Notes: generated from the letters alone by a model not told the origin. DNA of 64,000 nt from an uncultured Eubacteriales bacterium (GCA_900545885.1 URAF01000001.1:124001-188000), one strand, 5' to 3'; positions 43,117 to 51,423 are shown, counted from the stretch's first letter. Numbers and translations: made by a program.

Positions 43117-45501
43117 ATGAAAATTTTGTCGAAATTTGCGGTAGTGTTTCCGCTCGCAGCAATTCTTGTTTGCATACTTTTTCTGACGCTCGCGCTGACT
43201 TGCGGGGTCGCTTTTGCCGATAATTTCGACACCGAATATCCCACCGACGAATTCTTCCCCGTCGACCGTGCGCAATACGTTGCGGCAGGCGAATATCACA
43301 TCGCCGTGTTCGATTCCGCAAAATCCAACATCGTCGTCAAAGGCACTGCCGTCGGCGCGAAAAGTTTCCATCTTTCCCTTGCGGACAAATCCGACGTTTC
43401 GGGCATATGGATTGCGGGCACAACCCTGCTTATCGAATACGGCAACGACACCAAACAGTACTGCAAAGTCGACATGGCGGCGTCTGCGCCCGAACTTGTT
43501 CCCGCCACTCTCGACACTCCCGCAAACATCTCTTACATAACGTCCGACTCGCGTTATTTTTACGCAAAATCCGACTCCGCACTTACCGTTTACAACAGCA
43601 ATCTTACACCCGTAAAAGAGAACGTCACCGACGAGGCGGTCAAAGGCACAAACGTCTTTGCGTCGGACAATATGACGCTTTACATCTTTTCAAGCTATTA
43701 CGGTTCGCGCGAATACATTGTCTACAACGTAAACGAAGGCACTTCGTCGCTTTCCGTTCCTACCCTGTTTTCGCCTTACAGAGTTACCAACGCCGGCGAA
43801 TATATGTTCATCGGAGAAAACTCCGAAATTTACGCAATACGCAAATCCGACGGAACGGCACTCGATATTCCCGCAGTAAAATGCGCTTTCAAATCGCCTT
43901 TTGCGTCATACGGCAACAAACTGTACGTACCCAATGACAACGGCGGAGTTGACGTTTACACTTACGACTTTCAGGCTTTGACAGTCGAACTCACCGAAAC
44001 GCTTGCCATGCGCGGCGACGGTGACGGTATGCTTGACACTCCGACCGACGTTATTTTCCACGAAGACAGCATGATTATCGCAGACTCGGCGAACAACCGT
44101 ATCGCATACGTGAAGAACGGCGAAACGTCTTATATATCCATAGACGGCGACTCACCCGTAAAACTTACAGCGTCCTCAAAAGGACTTTACGTTGCGTCCG
44201 AACACGCCGTATATTCGGTTGAAAGTTCCGTTGCAACCAAACTCCTGAACGTAACCGCAGAAGTCCGCGATATTCTGTCCCTCGGCGAATTCCTTTACGT
44301 GCTTACGTCCGACTCGCTTAACGTACTTGTCGGCGGCACACTTATGCCCGTAGCCACTCTCTCCGAAGCAGTCGCTATGACAAACGCCGAAGACAGCGGA
44401 ATTATCTACGTTATGTCGCGTACGGGAATTTACACGCTGACGTCCGACGGCAAAGAGAAACTTCCTTTCCGCGCTTGCGATTTCTCCGCGGCAACGGATA
44501 TTGCGGTTGACTATGCGGGCAACCTTTATGCGGTTTATCCCGAAAGTGACAAAATCGTGTCCTACAAGAATATGCCCTCTTCCGTAACGGAAGACACCGT
44601 CACCAACCTTGACTCCGACATTCTCTCGCCCGCGCCCGTTTCGCTTACTTTGCAAGGATCTTACGCTTACTTTGCGTCCGAGTCCTGCTTTGTCGGCAAA
44701 ATCGACGTAGGCGCAGTAGACAAAGACTCTTTCCAACCCGTTCCCGCACCCGTACTCGGCGTCAATCCCGCCATGGAATTCGCGTCGGTCACCGCTGACA
44801 CTTACATGTTCGGACAACCCGACCGCTTCGACACGTTGAGCGCGCTTGCGGCACAAACGAAAGTTCTCGTATTCAAGGACGCGTCAACCGTAGAGGGTTA
44901 CACGTACATCTATTCTCAAGGTCAATTCGGTTATGTCGAAACCACCGCCCTGCAAGCGGCGGAGCCTACTCCCGTCAACGAAAAATACGTTCTCAAAGCG
45001 GGTGCGCCGCTCACCACATATCCTATGTGTGAAACCACGCTTTCAATGAGCGAAAACGTTACGCTGACCTTACTCGACGGAGCGGCAGGACTTGACAACA
45101 ACACTTGGGCACGCGTGGAATATGACGGCAAAACATATTTTGCAAAACGAGCCGACCTTGAAAAATACGTCGAAATCGTACCCGAAAAAGAAAAGGTATA
45201 TTGCAGAGCCGTCGCCGACAGAGCGGGCGGCGTTGTCAACATCTACTCTCTTCCCGACAGCACTTCGGACGTAGTCGTGGAAGTAGTCGACGGCACCAGA
45301 ATGGAAATCCTCGAAGAAAACGGCGACTATTACTACATTACGGTAGACGGTGTAAGCGGATACGTACTCAAAAATCAGGTCAAGCTCGAAGGGCTCACAA
45401 CGGTACAAATTGTGTCAATTGTGCTCGCCGTTCTGGTTATGGTGGCAGGCAGCGTGATATTCGCCGTCACCTACTACACGAGAAAAAAAGAAAAAGAGTA
45501 A
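43117..45501 (+). CDS. Secreted, membrane-anchored protein with beta-propeller-like repeats and SH3 domains
   Basis: 794 residues. Signal peptide or anchor 1-35 ending GVAFA-DNFD. Residues about 55-560 contain repeated short beta segments of the form DxxNNRIAYVKNGE or DYAGNLYAVYPESDKI, like NHL or PQQ-type propellers. Two bacterial SH3-like domains follow: about 585-640 (YIYSQGQFGYVETTAL) and about 685-760 (VNIYSLPDSTSDVVVEV, YYYITVDGVSGYVLKNQV). A C-terminal helix (about 765-787) and RKKEKE anchor it. It is divergent from the WG-subtilisin operon. A wall-contacting or sensing role is inference. Confidence 0.75.
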   Translation: MKILSKFAVVFPLAAILVCILFLTLALTCGVAFADNFDTEYPTDEFFPVDRAQYVAAGEYHIAVFDSAKSNIVVKGTAVGAKSFHLSLADKSDVSGIWIAGTTLLIEYGNDTKQYCKVDMAASAPELVPATLDTPANISYITSDSRYFYAKSDSALTVYNSNLTPVKENVTDEAVKGTNVFASDNMTLYIFSSYYGSREYIVYNVNEGTSSLSVPTLFSPYRVTNAGEYMFIGENSEIYAIRKSDGTALDIPAVKCAFKSPFASYGNKLYVPNDNGGVDVYTYDFQALTVELTETLAMRGDGDGMLDTPTDVIFHEDSMIIADSANNRIAYVKNGETSYISIDGDSPVKLTASSKGLYVASEHAVYSVESSVATKLLNVTAEVRDILSLGEFLYVLTSDSLNVLVGGTLMPVATLSEAVAMTNAEDSGIIYVMSRTGIYTLTSDGKEKLPFRACDFSAATDIAVDYAGNLYAVYPESDKIVSYKNMPSSVTEDTVTNLDSDILSPAPVSLTLQGSYAYFASESCFVGKIDVGAVDKDSFQPVPAPVLGVNPAMEFASVTADTYMFGQPDRFDTLSALAAQTKVLVFKDASTVEGYTYIYSQGQFGYVETTALQAAEPTPVNEKYVLKAGAPLTTYPMCETTLSMSENVTLTLLDGAAGLDNNTWARVEYDGKTYFAKRADLEKYVEIVPEKEKVYCRAVADRAGGVVNIYSLPDSTSDVVVEVVDGTRMEILEENGDYYYITVDGVSGYVLKNQVKLEGLTTVQIVSIVLAVLVMVAGSVIFAVTYYTRKKEKE

Positions 45502-45518
45502 AAAGCCGCTGAAAAGAG

Positions 45519-45547
45519 TTGCAAAATTTTTCAGGTTGCTATATAAT
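45519..45547 (+). promoter_or_regulatory. Promoter of tRNA-Pro
   Basis: TTGCAA (45519-45524), 17-base spacer, TATAAT (45542-45547). Confidence 0.8.
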
Positions 45548-45574
45548 AATCCAGCAATCGGGAATTACCCGCAA

Positions 45575-45651
45575 CTGGGTGTGGCGCAGCTTGGTAGCGC
45601 GCTTGAATGGGGTTCAAGAGGCCGGAAGTTCAAATCTTCTCACCCAGACCA
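45575..45651 (+). tRNA. tRNA-Pro (anticodon GGG)
   Basis: Acceptor CTGGGTG (45575-45581) pairs with CACCCAG (45641-45647); discriminator A and encoded CCA follow. The anticodon stem CTTGA/TCAAG holds loop ATGGGGT, giving GGG, which reads CCC and CCU. The T-arm is GGAAG-TTCAAAT-CTTCT, with one wobble pair. Confidence 0.93.
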
Positions 45652-45690
45652 CGAACGAAGCACAACGGAAGTTGTGCTTTTTTCTTTGTC
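45631..45690 (+). repeat. Direct repeat, copy 1: tRNA-Pro 3' end plus terminator
   Basis: This 60-base segment runs from the T-loop of tRNA-Pro through the CCA and terminator to CTTTGTC. It is repeated at 45798-45858 with one substitution and one extra T. Confidence 0.9.
45658..45683 (+). terminator. Terminator of tRNA-Pro
   Basis: AAGCACAAC, loop GGAA, GTTGTGCTT, then TTTT. Confidence 0.85.
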
Positions 45691-45797
45691 AGGGTAAGAA
45701 GACAATGACAAGACGTTACGCGATTCGGGCATTGCGGAACAATGTCCGCAAAACAGATTGCCCTGCAATCGCTATTACGCGCGTATAGCACGCGCTA

Positions 45798-45858
45798 CAA
45801 ATCTTCTCACCCAGACCATGAACGAAGCACAACGGAAGTTGTGCTTTTTTTCTTTGTC
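45798..45858 (+). repeat. Direct repeat, copy 2: orphan tRNA-Pro 3' end plus terminator
   Basis: It copies 45631-45690 with C45652 changed to T45819 and a seventh T in the T-run. The sequence upstream (45691-45797) is not a tRNA body, so only the 3' end is duplicated. The arrangement resembles attL/attR flanks of a tRNA-targeted integrative element, but the 107 bases between the copies hold no gene. The remaining 45859-45930 has no recognisable content. Confidence 0.85.
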
Positions 45859-45934
45859 GGGATTTCTTTATTGACACTCAATTATCCTGCACCAGCGCAA
45901 ACTCCACGTCAAATAAATTGCATTTTCAAAATTA

Positions 45935-45962
45935 AAAAGCAACGGTATTTGCCGTTGCTTTT
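45935..45962. terminator. Bidirectional terminator after the LOG-family gene
   Basis: AAAAGCAACGG, loop TATTTG, CCGTTGCTTTT. On the minus strand it follows the LOG-family stop with a five-T run. Confidence 0.82.
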
Positions 45963-45980
45963 GATTGACCGTTTTGACTG

Positions 45981-46547
45981 TCAGTCGTTCTTTTTGATGC
46001 CCGTATGGGTGTCGGTGTAAAGATTTAGATACTTTTCGAGTATCGCGATGGCTTCGTCTGCCGTTGTTACGCCAAACACTCTGTCCTCTTCGATTTGCGG
46101 ATAGCGAATACGGTGGTCAAGCCTTGTATCGGCAACCTTTGCGCTCCACCCGTCAACGTTGCTGAACGCTATCATAAGCCGTTTGAGCGGCCATGCGTTG
46201 CTGAGCTCGGCAAGAGTCCCCGCACCGCCTCCTATGGCTATTACGGCGTCGGAATTGGCTACGATAACGTTTCTGTACACGTCGAGTCCTGTTGCGACCA
46301 CTATATCCGCGGCGTCGCTCGCAAGTTTTCTGTCAAACATGGGAAGAATTGCAACAGTGTCGCCTTCACGGTAAAACTTCGACGATTTTGCGCCCTTGAA
46401 CGCAGCGTCCATAACTCCGCCGAGACCGCCCGACGCAACTCTGTATCCGTTGTCGACAAGCGCTTTTCCCATGCTGAAAGCGGCTTTGTATTTTTCGCCG
46501 TCGGGTTCAATATAGCTGTCGCCTATTATCGAAATCATTTTTCTCAT
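45981..46547 (-). CDS. LOG/SLOG-family (TIGR00725-like) nucleotide-binding protein
   Basis: 188-residue Rossmann-fold protein of the lysine-decarboxylase-like superfamily. YRVASGGLGGVMDAAFKGA (about 35-53) and AVIAIGGGAGTLAELSNAW (about 98-116) are the two nucleotide-binding blocks. The PGGxGTxxE motif of true cytokinin LOG enzymes reads GGGAGTLAEL, typical of the TIGR00725 branch. Biochemical role unknown. It has its own leftward unit, convergent with tRNA-Pro. Confidence 0.82.
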   Translation of the reverse strand: MRKMISIIGDSYIEPDGEKYKAAFSMGKALVDNGYRVASGGLGGVMDAAFKGAKSSKFYREGDTVAILPMFDRKLASDAADIVVATGLDVYRNVIVANSDAVIAIGGGAGTLAELSNAWPLKRLMIAFSNVDGWSAKVADTRLDHRIRYPQIEEDRVFGVTTADEAIAILEKYLNLYTDTHTGIKKND

Positions 46548-46705
46548 AAAACACCTCGTTATTATTTATATTATCACACTATGCCGACAAGTTCAAGCAA
46601 GCCATAACCTTGAAGCCGCATACAAAAAATTGTTGCCGCAAGTGCCCTGTTTTAACCGTCAGCAACATTATAACACTACATATTGTGAAAAATTCAAAAA
46701 AATGG

Positions 46706-46734
46706 TTGAAATGTTAATCAATTAATGGTAAAAT
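46706..46734 (+). promoter_or_regulatory. Extended -10 promoter of the aminotransferase gene
   Basis: TTGAAA (46706-46711), 17-base spacer ending TGG, TAAAAT (46729-46734). Confidence 0.75.
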
Positions 46735-46778
46735 TGTTACATAATTTGCAATAAAAGTTGCAGGAGTAAGGTGGAAGT

Positions 46779-47966
46779 ATGATTGATTACAACAAAATTT
46801 TGAACCCCGTCGCAAGAGATATGAAGCCCTCGGGCATCAGAAAATTCTTTGAAATCGCCGCAACGAGAAAGGATTGCATATCGCTGGGTGTCGGCGAACC
46901 CGACTTTATCACGCCCCAAAAGTTCAGTCAGGCCGGTATCGACAGCATACTGCAAGGCAAAACCCAGTACACCGCCAACGCAGGACTTATGGAACTCCGA
47001 AAAGCAATCAGCAAGTATCTCGACGGCTTTATCGGCGTGCACTACGACCCCGCAAGCGAAATAATAATCACCGTCGGTGCTTCCGAAGGTATTGATGCGG
47101 CATTCAGAGCGATTTGCGCTCCCGGCGACGAAATTCTCATTCCCGAACCTTGCTTCGTCTGCTACGCTCCCCTGGTTTCGCTGACCGGCGCAACCCCCGT
47201 AAGCGTAAAATGCTACATCGAAGACGAATTCAAACTCACCGCCGACGAACTGAAAAAAGCAATCACCCCCAAAACCAAGGGCGTGCTCATAGCTTTCCCC
47301 AACAATCCCACGGGCGGCATTATGGAAAAGAGCGACCTCGAAGCGCTCGTTCCGATTATCGAAGAAAACAACCTCATCGTTTTCTCCGACGAAATCTACG
47401 GCGAACTGGTCTACAACGGACTGAAATTCACGTCGATAGCCTCTCTCGGCAATATGCGTGAACGCACAATCGTTCTCAGTGGCTTCTCCAAAGCATTCGC
47501 AATGACGGGTTGGAGATTGGGTTACATCTGCGCACCCAAAGAGATTATCGACGTTGTGTACAAAATTCACCAATACGGAATTATGTGCGCTCCTACCGCC
47601 GCACAATACGCCGCACTTGCAGCGCTCGAAGATTCTTTCGAAAACGATTTTGCGGAAGTGAAACATATGCGTTCCAAGTACGACGAAAGAAGAAGATATC
47701 TCGTCGATAGACTCAATGCACTCGGACTCACCTGCTTTGAACCCAGAGGCGCGTTCTATGCTTTCCCCTGCGTCAAATCCACGGGAATGGACGGCGAACA
47801 GTTCGCATACGCCCTGCTTGAAGCAAAGAACGTCGCAGTCGTACCCGGCGGCGCATTCGGCGAAAGCGGCAAAGACTTCATCAGAATTTCCTATGCATAC
47901 TCCGTCGAAGCAATCAAAACCGCTCTCGACAAAATCGAAGAATTCCTCAACGACCTCAAAAAGTAA
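46779..47966 (+). CDS. Class I/II PLP-dependent aminotransferase (AspC/AraT type)
   Basis: 395 residues. The Schiff-base lysine lies in SGFSKAFAMTGWRLGY (about 233-248). GVGEPDF (about 39-45), YTANAG, PNNPTGG and the C-terminal Arg in FIRISYAYS, which binds the substrate carboxylate, are all present. It fits aromatic or aspartate aminotransferases; the exact amino donor cannot be told. GGAG followed by a second AAGGTGG precedes the ATG. It is monocistronic. Confidence 0.9.
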   Translation: MIDYNKILNPVARDMKPSGIRKFFEIAATRKDCISLGVGEPDFITPQKFSQAGIDSILQGKTQYTANAGLMELRKAISKYLDGFIGVHYDPASEIIITVGASEGIDAAFRAICAPGDEILIPEPCFVCYAPLVSLTGATPVSVKCYIEDEFKLTADELKKAITPKTKGVLIAFPNNPTGGIMEKSDLEALVPIIEENNLIVFSDEIYGELVYNGLKFTSIASLGNMRERTIVLSGFSKAFAMTGWRLGYICAPKEIIDVVYKIHQYGIMCAPTAAQYAALAALEDSFENDFAEVKHMRSKYDERRRYLVDRLNALGLTCFEPRGAFYAFPCVKSTGMDGEQFAYALLEAKNVAVVPGGAFGESGKDFIRISYAYSVEAIKTALDKIEEFLNDLKK

Positions 47967-47996
47967 TCAACGTTCAAATCAAAATACCCTCAAAAC

Positions 47997-48023
47997 AAAA
48001 GGCGCATCGTTGATGCGCCTTTT
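47997..48023. terminator. Bidirectional terminator after the aminotransferase gene
   Basis: AAAAGGCGCATC, loop GTT, GATGCGCCTTTT. It also lies 14 bases past the end of the leftward membrane-protein gene. Confidence 0.88.
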
Positions 48024-48036
48024 GTCTTTATTCTGG

Positions 48037-48333
48037 TCAGTCAACCCTATTAGTTTTGTCAGTTACATTTATTCTTTTTATGTTTATTGTTTGAAAAAAA
48101 TATCTGATTTTGATATGTTCTTCAAGTATGTAAACCAGCGTCAAAGTTAAATAAAAGCTAAAAAACGCGCCAACCTCTCCGCCTATAAATATTATAGAAA
48201 ACATTTTAAATCCTTCCAACCCGCCAATCATAGAAGCATATGCAACCGAAACTGCAAACACAAATATAAAAGCTAGGCAAAAGAAAACATAAAAGAAACA
48301 CTTTGCATATCTGCACAATTTATCACTATTCAT
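48037..48333 (-). CDS. Small membrane protein, divergent partner of an XRE regulator
   Basis: 98 residues with no family I recognise. Two or three hydrophobic helices span about 10-35 (CFFYVFFCLAFIFVFAVSVA) and 45-72 (MFSIIFIGGEVGAFFSFYLTL). The tail is basic. I chose the ATG at 48333 because AAAGGAGG lies 5 bases upstream; a longer frame from 48384 runs through the promoter. Base composition is more A/T-rich than the neighbours. Its promoter contains an operator-like palindrome. Confidence 0.7.
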   Translation of the reverse strand: MNSDKLCRYAKCFFYVFFCLAFIFVFAVSVAYASMIGGLEGFKMFSIIFIGGEVGAFFSFYLTLTLVYILEEHIKIRYFFQTINIKRINVTDKTNRVD

Positions 48334-48355
48334 ATCCGCCTCCTTTCTCGACATT

Positions 48356-48384
48356 ATGATATAAGAAGATTTCTTCTTTGTCAA
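48356..48384 (-). promoter_or_regulatory. Promoter of the small membrane protein gene
   Basis: Minus strand: TTGACA (48379-48384), 17-base spacer, TATCAT (48356-48361). The spacer consists almost wholly of the first operator palindrome. Confidence 0.8.
48363..48378. promoter_or_regulatory. Operator 1 (AAGAAG-ATTT-CTTCTT)
   Basis: Palindrome with six-base arms that fills the -35/-10 spacer of the leftward promoter. It is the probable binding site of the XRE protein encoded at 48418. Confidence 0.72.
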
Positions 48385-48391
48385 TAATATT

Positions 48392-48407
48392 AAGAAGATT
48401 ACTTCTA
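48392..48407. promoter_or_regulatory. Operator 2 (AGAAG-ATTA-CTTCT)
   Basis: Second copy with five-base arms, 29 bases centre to centre from operator 1 (about three helical turns). It overlaps the -10 region of the xre gene (TAAAAT, 48406-48411), so it could serve autorepression. Confidence 0.7.
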
Positions 48408-48417
48408 AAATGTGAGT

Positions 48418-48624
48418 ATGAGCGTTATTGGAGAAAGGATAAAGGAATTAAGACTTGAACAAGGCGTATCCCAAAGCACTCTCGGCAACTCTATCGGAGT
48501 AAGTCAAAAAGCCGTTGACTACTGGGAGCGCGGCGTGAACGAACCGAAAGCAAGCTATATCGTAAAACTTGCGGATTTCTTCAATGTAAGTTCCGATTAT
48601 CTGCTTGGACGAAAAGAAATGTAA
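48418..48624 (+). CDS. XRE-family transcriptional regulator
   Basis: 68-residue Cro/CI-type helix-turn-helix protein: IGERIKELRLEQGVSQSTLG (helices 1-2), GVSQKAVDYWERGVNEP (recognition helix), then KLADFFNVSSDYLLGRKE. It is a complete small repressor with no extra domain. The start could be ATG 48418 or GTG 48412; neither has a ribosome binding site, while TAAAAT lies six bases before the ATG. It is divergent from the small membrane protein, with two palindromes between. Confidence 0.9.
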   Translation: MSVIGERIKELRLEQGVSQSTLGNSIGVSQKAVDYWERGVNEPKASYIVKLADFFNVSSDYLLGRKEM

Positions 48625-48671
48625 CAAATATCCAAATTTCAATTTGCTGACAAATATTTTCACACCAACAA

Positions 48672-48699
48672 AAAAGGCTTGCAACTTGGCAAGCCTTTT
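48672..48699. terminator. Bidirectional terminator between xre and the old-yellow-enzyme gene
   Basis: AAAAGGCTTGC, loop AACTTG, GCAAGCCTTTT. Confidence 0.85.
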
Positions 48700-48742
48700 C
48701 GTTTTATTTATCTGATAGATTGCGTTCGGAGAAACCGACAAA

Positions 48743-50830
48743 CTATTTGATTTTGTTCATTGCGACATCGTACGCCGCGGCGGTTGCGTTTGCGATTCTG
48801 CCAACTTTGTTTGCGTCGCCGATGACAAACACGTTTTTGACCTTGCCTTCGATTTCCTTTGCAAAACCGTTGACGGGACGCGCACCGAGAGAAAGGACGA
48901 CCGCGTCGCAATCAATTCTGCTCTGTTTCTTGGTCTTGACTTCTTCGACCACCACGCCTTTGTCGTCAATCGACACGAGCTTTGTATTGAGACGGAACGT
49001 TGCGCCCGCTTTTTGAAGTTTGGGCATAGCGTCGTCGATGTGCTGGAACCAAGTTCCGGGAGCAACCGTTTTTGCCATTTCGACAAACGTAAGTTTGTTG
49101 CCGCCGAGTGCGAGAAGTTCGCCCGTTTCAAGACCGGTCATACCCGTACCGATAACGGCGATTTTCTTGTTCTCGAATTTTACGGTGCCGTCGAGAACCT
49201 GAGTCGTGGTAAAGACGTTTGCGCCGTCCGTACCTTTGATGGAACGGGGTCTTACCGCAACAGCACCCGTTGCAACGATGACTGCGCAAGGATTGAGCGC
49301 GGTGACTGCTTCAACCGTCGCTTCCGTACCGAAACGGATTTCCGCACCATACTTGCGAGCGTTGGTTTCGAGGTCAACGGAACACCATTTGATTTTCTCT
49401 TTGTGAGGTCCTTTGTCTGCAAGGTTAAGCTGTCCGCCGCTTTCGTTTTCTTTTTCAAAGACAACGGGCTTGAAACCGCGACGTCCGAGTATTTCTGCCG
49501 CCATAAGTCCCGCAGGGCCTGCGCCGACGATTGCCACCGTTCTGCCGTTTCCGTCTTTGGGGAGATTGGCAAAACGTTTCTCTTCGCCAAGCGTGGGATT
49601 GACCGTGCAGCAACCGTGCTGACCGCGGTATGCGTTTGCCATCATGCTCTCTATGCAGTACAAGCAGTTGATGCAACGTTTGACTTCGTTGCTTCTGCCT
49701 TCCTTAACCTTGTTTGCCCAATGCGGGTCGGCAATGTGAGGTCTGCCGAGGCACACGAAATCCTGAATTCCCGCTTCGAGCTGGCTTTCCGCCTGTTCGG
49801 GCGAACGAATGAGGTTTGCGGCAAGAATGGGTACTGTCGTGACCTCTTTTTTGACGGCTTCCGCCATATAGGCTCTCCAACCGCATTCGAAGGAAGTAGG
49901 TTCCAACCAATAGTTGTATGTATCGTATGCGGCGGATGAAACGTCGATTGCGTCGGCACCTGCCTCAACAAACGCCTTCGCGTACTTCACACCGGTATCG
50001 AGTGCATAACCTTTTCCGGGTTGTCCGATTTTGGCATAGCATTCGTCGACGGCAAGACGTACGACGACGGGATAATCCTTGCCGCAAGCGACTTTTATAC
50101 CCTTAATTATTTCAACGACAAAACGCGCTCTGTTCTCGAAACTTCCGCCGTATTCGTCCGTTCTTCTGTTGGTGTTGGGGCTGAGGAACTGTTGCAGCAG
50201 ATAACCGTGTGCAGCGTGGAGTTCTACACCGTCAACACCTGCTTTCTGGCAACGCACCGCCGCGTCGATAAACTGTTGAATGAGTTGTTTGACTTCGCGG
50301 TGACGCAGTCCTCTGACGTGTCCGCCCGCAACCTTGCTGGGTTCGCATTTGGAAGGACCTGCGGATGCGGGAATGAGGTTTTTTTCAATAAGTTTGTCCG
50401 CAAACTTCGGAGCAAGTTTGAAGATAAGGTTCGGGAAAGACTTACAAACTTTGGAAACCGCATTGGTGAGAGGTACGGTGTGCACCATGGGGCCTACGTT
50501 CTGTCTGCCGGGGTGATGCAACTGTACAAACAGTTTGGTGTCGTGACGGTGTATGCGCTTCACCAGTTCTTTCATGGGCTCGATGTTGCTGTCGTGCGAC
50601 ATTGCAAGCTGGTTGAATGCGCTGGCACCGTGTACGTCGTTGACGCGCGTGATTTCGGTGATGATAAGACCCGTTCCGCCGATTGCACGTTCTTCGTAGT
50701 AGTCCATCAGCATTTCGGTGGGACAACCGTCGGGTCTGCCGAAACCTACCATCATAGGCGGCATTACTATTCTGTTTTTGACTTCGCAAGTGCCTATCTT
50801 CATAGGCGAGAAAAGAAGTTTGTAGTCCAT
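48743..50830 (-). CDS. Old yellow enzyme family NADH:flavin oxidoreductase with FeS and FAD domains
   Basis: 695 residues of the 2,4-dienoyl-CoA reductase/enoate reductase type. The N-terminal FMN TIM barrel (1-370) has LLFSPMKIGTCEVKNRIVMPP, LFVQLHHPGRQ and ELHAAHGYLLQQFLSP with its active-site Tyr. The 4Fe-4S motif is CINCLYC plus a later Cys in GCCTVNP (about 365-390). Two Rossmann folds for FAD (VAIVGAGPAGLMAAE) and NAD(P)H (IAVIGTGMTGLETGE) follow. The start is ATG 50830 with GGAG upstream. It forms an operon with the VOC gene. The substrate is unknown; related enzymes reduce dienoyl-CoA, enoates or bile-acid intermediates. Confidence 0.9.
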   Translation of the reverse strand: MDYKLLFSPMKIGTCEVKNRIVMPPMMVGFGRPDGCPTEMLMDYYEERAIGGTGLIITEITRVNDVHGASAFNQLAMSHDSNIEPMKELVKRIHRHDTKLFVQLHHPGRQNVGPMVHTVPLTNAVSKVCKSFPNLIFKLAPKFADKLIEKNLIPASAGPSKCEPSKVAGGHVRGLRHREVKQLIQQFIDAAVRCQKAGVDGVELHAAHGYLLQQFLSPNTNRRTDEYGGSFENRARFVVEIIKGIKVACGKDYPVVVRLAVDECYAKIGQPGKGYALDTGVKYAKAFVEAGADAIDVSSAAYDTYNYWLEPTSFECGWRAYMAEAVKKEVTTVPILAANLIRSPEQAESQLEAGIQDFVCLGRPHIADPHWANKVKEGRSNEVKRCINCLYCIESMMANAYRGQHGCCTVNPTLGEEKRFANLPKDGNGRTVAIVGAGPAGLMAAEILGRRGFKPVVFEKENESGGQLNLADKGPHKEKIKWCSVDLETNARKYGAEIRFGTEATVEAVTALNPCAVIVATGAVAVRPRSIKGTDGANVFTTTQVLDGTVKFENKKIAVIGTGMTGLETGELLALGGNKLTFVEMAKTVAPGTWFQHIDDAMPKLQKAGATFRLNTKLVSIDDKGVVVEEVKTKKQSRIDCDAVVLSLGARPVNGFAKEIEGKVKNVFVIGDANKVGRIANATAAAYDVAMNKIK

Positions 50831-50864
50831 AATATTCTCCGTTATCAAATGCGGAAGACCGCTG

Positions 50865-51386
50865 TTATTTTACTCGTTTGTAGTTTCCCGTAAGCGCGGC
50901 AAGCTGCGTTTCGAACGGCATATCGCCCTTTTTCATACCGAAAGGCAAAGTTGTTTCGATAAGTTCGTAAACAGCGTCGTTTTCGCTCTTTCCGACGTAA
51001 GCGTACTTGACCGTTGCACCTGCGCTCTTGAACGTTGCCGCCTGCAACACTTTCAGTCCCTCTTTTTCAACGTGTTTGATTGCCTCGTCGAGGTTCTTTA
51101 CGTTGTACTGAATGTGGTGGATTGCCTCTCCGTGATTGGCAAGGAAAGTCGTGTATATGTTCTCGTCGCCTTGCGGATAAATAAGTTCGATGACTGTATG
51201 CCCTTTTCCGCCGAAGTAAAGCGTAACGTTGCAGTTGCGTTTTTCGCCGCGATACGTCATATCGAGGGGCGTATCGTAAGTAAGCTCATACCATTTCTTA
51301 ATGCCGAAAAGACGGGAGTAATGCTCTTTTGCCGCCTGCAAATCTTTTACGACTATGCCGACGTGACCTATTTTGCCGAATTTCAT
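50865..51386 (-). CDS. VOC-family (glyoxalase/methylmalonyl-CoA epimerase-like) protein
   Basis: 173 residues with two betaalphabetabetabeta modules. GHVGIVVKDL (His8) begins module 1 and VIELIYPQG carries a Glu; module 2 has HHIQYNV and VYELIET, giving the usual His-Glu-His-Glu metal set. The length is near that of methylmalonyl-CoA epimerase plus a 30-residue tail. GAGG precedes the ATG at 51386; longer upstream frames cross the operator and promoter. It is the first gene of the operon with the old yellow enzyme. Confidence 0.82.
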   Translation of the reverse strand: MKFGKIGHVGIVVKDLQAAKEHYSRLFGIKKWYELTYDTPLDMTYRGEKRNCNVTLYFGGKGHTVIELIYPQGDENIYTTFLANHGEAIHHIQYNVKNLDEAIKHVEKEGLKVLQAATFKSAGATVKYAYVGKSENDAVYELIETTLPFGMKKGDMPFETQLAALTGNYKRVK

Positions 51387-51404
51387 AAATACCTCACGGA
51401 AACT

Positions 51405-51423
51405 TTGTAAACTCTGTTTACAA
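51405..51423. promoter_or_regulatory. Operator-like inverted repeat at the VOC operon start site
   Basis: TTGTAAAC-TCT-GTTTACAA, a perfect eight-base inverted repeat. It touches the -10 hexamer and covers the predicted transcription start near 51416. No adjacent regulator gene is in the window to pair it with. A second small dyad, TGTG-TT-CACA, lies in the promoter spacer (51434-51443). Confidence 0.75.

Noticed and set aside
45691..45797. A second tRNA between the duplicated ends
   Set aside because: No acceptor, D-arm or anticodon arm pairs with the orphan 3' end at 45798.
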